This document shows positions 60,611 through 64,000 of a stretch of 64,000 bases of DNA, in pieces. The notes beneath the pieces were generated by a model. It did not search any database. It was not told the origin of the DNA and worked only from the letters and a program-made list of their open reading frames with translations. Made by a program: the position numbers and the translations under genes. Within the stretch, counting starts at the first letter, position 1, and every line of letters starts with the position of its first letter. Source of the DNA: Candidatus Kaistella beijingensis (GTDB lineage: Bacteria; Bacteroidota; Bacteroidia; Flavobacteriales; Weeksellaceae); NCBI RefSeq assembly GCF_020084865.1, contig NZ_CP071953.1, positions 620,001 to 684,000 of the forward strand. The letters are read 5' to 3'.

Positions 60611-61918
60611 ATGAGGAAATACTTTTTTACAGGATTGGCGTTGCTATCTTTTTTGGCGTTTCAAGCGCAGGAAGTAGTAACCATTTCCAAAAAAGATTTG
60701 GAACAGAAAATAAACGACCAAAATCTACAACTCAAACTTTCCGAAGCCGAAATTAATTCTGCAAAAGCCGATTTGTTGATGAGCAGAGCAATGTATTTGC
60801 CGAATGTAACCGCTTCTTACACGGGAATTTCTACCAATAATCCGTTGATGGCGTTTGGTTCTAAACTCAATCAGGAGCGTGTAGAAATGGCGGATTTCAA
60901 CCCTGCAAATCTGAACGATCCCAAAAACATTTTCAATTTCGCCACAAAATTGGAAGTTCAGCAACCGATTTTCAACAAAGATGCAGTCTATCAAAAAAAA
61001 GCAGGCGAAGTGAAAGTGGAAGTCCTCAAACTGAAACAGGAACGCACCAAAGATTATCTTCAATTTGAACTCAACAAAGCATATATGCAACTTCAGATGG
61101 CGTACAAAGCATTGGAAGTTTTGGAAAATGCGAAGAATACAGTTCTTGCCAATAAAAAAGTGATTGACAATTATTTTAAAAACGGAATGATACAAAAATC
61201 CGATGTTTTGGATATGAATGTGCGGGTTTCCGAGATAGACAACCAAATTCAGTACGCCAAATCAAATGTGCGCAACGCTTCTGATTATCTCTATTTTTTG
61301 TTGAATGAAAATTCTGAAAATAAAGTATTCAAACCAAGCGAAAAATTGCAGTATCAGGAAAATATGTTGAGCCAAAACCCTCAACTCAAGAATGATAGAA
61401 AAGATTTGCAGGCTTACCAAAAATCTTTGGAAGCGTACGATTATATGATAAAATCTTCAAAAGCCAAATTTTTGCCTAAAGTGAACGCATTCGGAAGTTT
61501 TGAAATGTACGACAACAAACCTTATGAATTCAACGCGAATGGTTATTTGGTGGGAGTTCAAGTTGCGTGGAATGTTTTTGACGGCTTAAAATCCAAAAGC
61601 GAAATAGAAAAATACAAAGCCGATTTGCAAAAATCCCAAACCGAAATTGAGCAATATCAAAAACAAAGCACCTTGGAACTCAACAAATCATACCGACAAG
61701 TTTTGGATGCCGACAACAAAGTCAATCTCTCAAAATTAGCGTGGGAACAAACCGCGGAAGCCTACAGAATTCACAAAAACCGTTACGAACAAGGTTTAGA
61801 AAAAGCATCCGATTTACTAAACGCCGAAACCCAAATGTCCAAAAAGGAATTGGAATATCAGCAAGCCATTTTTGAGTACAATACCGCTTTGGAATATTAT
61901 AAATTTTTAGAAAAATAA
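60611..61918 (+). CDS. TolC-family outer-membrane efflux protein
   Basis: The protein has 435 aa from the ATG at 60611, with a signal peptide ending AFQAQ. It has the two-fold repeated TolC layout: long heptad helices (LQLKLSEAEINSAKADLLMSRAMYLPNVTAS in repeat one, KSSKAKFLPKVNAFG in repeat two). It forms the trimeric exit duct for the RND pump encoded three genes on. It is first in the operon and under the site D operator. Confidence 0.9.
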   Translation: MRKYFFTGLALLSFLAFQAQEVVTISKKDLEQKINDQNLQLKLSEAEINSAKADLLMSRAMYLPNVTASYTGISTNNPLMAFGSKLNQERVEMADFNPANLNDPKNIFNFATKLEVQQPIFNKDAVYQKKAGEVKVEVLKLKQERTKDYLQFELNKAYMQLQMAYKALEVLENAKNTVLANKKVIDNYFKNGMIQKSDVLDMNVRVSEIDNQIQYAKSNVRNASDYLYFLLNENSENKVFKPSEKLQYQENMLSQNPQLKNDRKDLQAYQKSLEAYDYMIKSSKAKFLPKVNAFGSFEMYDNKPYEFNANGYLVGVQVAWNVFDGLKSKSEIEKYKADLQKSQTEIEQYQKQSTLELNKSYRQVLDADNKVNLSKLAWEQTAEAYRIHKNRYEQGLEKASDLLNAETQMSKKELEYQQAIFEYNTALEYYKFLEK

Positions 61919-61920
61919 CT

Positions 61921-62544
61921 ATGGAAAATTTTTGGAATGAACGATATGCAGATTCAGAATATGCTTACGGCATAAAACCTAACGAATATTTTGAAGAACA
62001 ATTGAAAAAAATAAATCCTGCAAAAATATTATTACCTGCGGAAGGAGAAGGTAGAAACGCGGTTTTCGCCTCAAAAAATGGATGGGAAACTTTTGCTTTC
62101 GACATCAGTATTGAAGGAAAAAATAAGGCTGAAAACTTGGCTTCGAAAGAAAAAGTACTGATTGATTATAGGATAAATTCTATTGAAAATTGTGAGTATC
62201 CCCGAGAAAGTTTCGATGTTTTGGCATTAATATTTGCACATTTTCCACAGGAAAACAGAAATCTTTATCACAGGAAATTGGACGAATTTGTGAAAATTGG
62301 AGGTTATGTCATTTTGGAGGCATTCACCAAAAATCATTTAGAATATAGTGGTAAAAATAAAAATTTGGGCGGACCAAAGGACCTGAAAATGCTCTACGAT
62401 TTGGGCGAGATTAAAAACGATTTCTCCAATTATGAAATTTTAGAACTCTCAGAATCGGTTGTTGAAATCAACGAGGGCACATTTCATAATGGACAATCTT
62501 CCGTCATTAGGTTTTTCGGTAAAAAAATAAAAAATATAGAGTAA
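61921..62544 (+). CDS. SAM-dependent methyltransferase (TehB / thiol-methyltransferase-like)
   Basis: The protein has 207 aa. The class I motif is ILLPAEGEGRNAVFA (residues ~35-49), with VLALIFAHFPQE as motif IV and GGYVILEAF as post-motif V. The N-terminus FWNERYADSEYAYGIKPNEY is typical of TehB/thiopurine-type small-molecule methyltransferases. It begins 2 bp after the TolC stop and lies between two efflux genes, which suggests that it modifies a substrate of the pump. The substrate is unknown. Confidence 0.85.
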   Translation: MENFWNERYADSEYAYGIKPNEYFEEQLKKINPAKILLPAEGEGRNAVFASKNGWETFAFDISIEGKNKAENLASKEKVLIDYRINSIENCEYPRESFDVLALIFAHFPQENRNLYHRKLDEFVKIGGYVILEAFTKNHLEYSGKNKNLGGPKDLKMLYDLGEIKNDFSNYEILELSESVVEINEGTFHNGQSSVIRFFGKKIKNIE

Positions 62545-62566
62545 AAAAAGCGAAAAAATAAAAATT

Positions 62567-63652
62567 ATGAACATACTAAAAACAGGAATTTTTCTTTCAG
62601 CAATTGCCGTCCTTGCAAGTTGCTCTTCCGACAAAAATGAAATCAAGGACAACGCCAAACCAATTGAGGTAAAACTCAGCAATTCGGCGACAACAGACGC
62701 TTTAGGTTATGCAGGAGCAAGCGGAAAATTGGTTGCCAAAAATTCGGTAAATGTGTCCACGAGAATGATGGGCTACATTACGAGTTTGCGTGCCGATGTC
62801 GGCGATTTTGTGAGTGCAGGTCAAGGTTTGGTGAGCATCAACAATACCGATATTCAGGCAAAAGGTGGACAAGCCAATGCACAAATTGCACAGGCTCAAG
62901 CGAATTTCAATATTGCGCAGAAAGATTTTCAGCGTTTTCAAAATTTATACAACAATCAAAGTGCGTCGCAAAAGGAATTGGACGATATGAGAGCACGTTA
63001 CGAAATAGCAAAAGCCAATTTGGACGGTGCAAAAATGATGAAAAATGAAGTCAATTCCCAATACCGTTACACGAATATTACCGCTCCAATTTCGGGCGTG
63101 ATAACAGCAAAATACGCAAGCCAAGGAGATTTGGCAAATCCGGGAATGCCGATTTTAACGATTGAAAGTTCAGGGAATTTGCAGGCGCAGGTTTTGGTTT
63201 CGGAGCAGGACATTACTTTGATAAAAAGCGGAATGCCTGTAAAAGTTTTGATGAAATCTACCAATAACGAAGTCACAGGAACTGTTGACGAAATCAGTCG
63301 TTCCGCAACCAATACCGGCGGACAATATCTGGTAAAAATCAATGTTCCGCAAAGTCGCGATTATCTTCCGGGAATGTTTGTGAATGTAGTTTTCCCTTTC
63401 AAAAGAAGCGGAAGCGTCAATCAGGATTTTCAGGAATCTGTAACTGTTCCGAAAACAGCAATTGTTGAAAACGGGCAATTAACGGGGATTTACACGGTAA
63501 GTTCAGCCAATACCGCAATGTTGCGATGGATAAAAACCGGAAAAACTTTGGGCGACCAAGTGGAAATTCTTTCAGGATTAAATTCCAAAGAACCCTACAT
63601 CGTTTCCGCCAACGGAAAATTGTTTAATGGTGCAAAAGTTCAAGTTAAGTAA
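62567..63652 (+). CDS. RND efflux periplasmic adaptor (membrane-fusion protein)
   Basis: The protein has 361 aa, a lipoprotein with lipobox LASC (Cys19). The order is beta-barrel/lipoyl/hairpin: GYITSLRADVGDFVSAGQGLVSI is the first lipoyl half, residues ~95-155 the alpha-hairpin, and APISGVITAKYASQGDLANPGMPILTI the second half, followed by the barrel and membrane-proximal domains. It bridges the inner-membrane pump and TolC. Confidence 0.93.
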   Translation: MNILKTGIFLSAIAVLASCSSDKNEIKDNAKPIEVKLSNSATTDALGYAGASGKLVAKNSVNVSTRMMGYITSLRADVGDFVSAGQGLVSINNTDIQAKGGQANAQIAQAQANFNIAQKDFQRFQNLYNNQSASQKELDDMRARYEIAKANLDGAKMMKNEVNSQYRYTNITAPISGVITAKYASQGDLANPGMPILTIESSGNLQAQVLVSEQDITLIKSGMPVKVLMKSTNNEVTGTVDEISRSATNTGGQYLVKINVPQSRDYLPGMFVNVVFPFKRSGSVNQDFQESVTVPKTAIVENGQLTGIYTVSSANTAMLRWIKTGKTLGDQVEILSGLNSKEPYIVSANGKLFNGAKVQVK

Positions 63653-63731
63653 TCCAAAATTTAACATTCAAAATTCAAGATTGTAAAAATTTTGAATCTT
63701 GAATTCGGAATCTTGAATAAATAAAAGTATT

Positions 63732-64000
63732 ATGGAAAAAGGATTTGCAGGACGTATCGCCGAATTTTTTATCAATTCAAAACTCACAATTTTGTTGATG
63801 ATTGCTTTGATGATTATTGGCGTTTACAGTTCCACACTGATACCGAGAGAAGAAGAACCACAAATTATTGTTCCGATGGCAGACGTAATGGTCGGTTATC
63901 CCGGAGCAACACCTACGGAAGTAGAAAACCGCGTGGTAAAACCTTTAGAAAAAATTATTTCAAATATTAAAGGTGTAGAGCACGTTCACGCAATGGCGAT
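63732..64000 (+). CDS. RND efflux pump permease, N-terminal part
   Basis: Only the first ~89 codons are in the window. The start has the usual cytoplasmic FAGRIAEFFINSKL helix, TM1 LTILLMIALMIIGVY and the periplasmic IPREEEPQIIVPMADVMVGYPGATPTEVE porter segment of the heavy-metal/multidrug RND superfamily. Substrate class cannot be judged from this part. A TTCAAGATT / AATCTTGAA inverted repeat lies in the 79-bp gap before it (63672-63705). Confidence 0.92.
   Translation, partial: MEKGFAGRIAEFFINSKLTILLMIALMIIGVYSSTLIPREEEPQIIVPMADVMVGYPGATPTEVENRVVKPLEKIISNIKGVEHVHAMA

Noticed and set aside
60725..61246. Long minus-strand open frame (173 codons) inside tolC
   Set aside because: It mirrors the tolC codons, has no promoter box or family motif, and tolC itself is unambiguous.
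1..64000. CRISPR array, rRNA operon, IS transposase or phage cluster
   Set aside because: No regular spacer-repeat array, rRNA sequence or transposase/integrase reading frame was found; the spacers with word repeats are too irregular to be CRISPR.

Overview
The window looks like a chromosomal segment of a Bacteroidota bacterium, class Flavobacteriia, most likely the Chryseobacterium/Kaistella group (Weeksellaceae). The DNA is AT-rich. Most recognisable promoters carry the Bacteroidota -7 box TAnnTTTG a short distance before the ATG, Shine-Dalgarno sequences are rarely evident, and the gene content is typical of that group (DPP4, DUF5686, DUF4920, malate:quinone oxidoreductase, tandem POT transporters, a DnaG without CHC2 cysteines). 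The placement rests on gene content and promoter style only; no rRNA is present.

Layout. 1-6.2 kb: end of rsmA, a coiled-coil membrane protein, DUF2400, RNase Z, an amino-acid permease, DUF4920 and an M14 carboxypeptidase. 6.2-11 kb is accessory in character: TerC, an XRE regulator behind three identical-looking sites, a two-gene cassette ending in a PIN-domain protein and bounded by 10-bp inverted repeats, a 190-bp attC-like palindromic element, and an AAA+ protein with altered Walker motifs. 11-19 kb is peptide utilisation: dipeptidyl peptidase IV, a RelE/ParE toxin-antitoxin pair, and three POT peptide transporters in a row. 19-36.7 kb is mainly housekeeping (recG, folP, tpiA, clpP, dnaG, tsaE, alanine dehydrogenase, tyrA), interrupted by an MntA/HepT pair whose HepT has a premature stop. 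At 36.7 kb sits a lone contractile-tail sheath gene. 38-51 kb: serine dehydratase, two YceI proteins, glucokinase, queG, mqo, gpsA, an M23 peptidase and several lipoproteins. 51-53.2 kb: small genes, tRNA-Met and a decayed membrane-protein gene.

53.2-64 kb is the most interesting part. A Crp/Fnr-family regulator is followed by a rhodanese, an AraC regulator, a cysteine-desulfurase-like PLP enzyme, a sulfide:quinone-oxidoreductase-like flavoprotein with a 51-aa partner, two DUF2202 ferritin-like lipoproteins, a cytochrome b561, and a TolC - SAM methyltransferase - RND adaptor - RND pump operon that runs off the window. Three promoters here carry a 16-bp palindrome close to TGTAACCCAAGTTACA. 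In all three the palindrome centre is exactly 33 bp upstream of the centre of a -7 box, and none has an obvious -33 element. This is the geometry of class II activation by a Crp/Fnr protein. It suggests one regulon joining sulfane-sulfur/sulfide handling with methylation and efflux; the physiological role is inferred.

A second theme is the 5' leaders. Several mRNAs (rnz, folP, sdaA, ald, the third POT gene) have nearly G-free leaders built from the same degenerate words (TCATT, ATCAATT, ATCATT) in sense orientation between the -7 box and the start codon.
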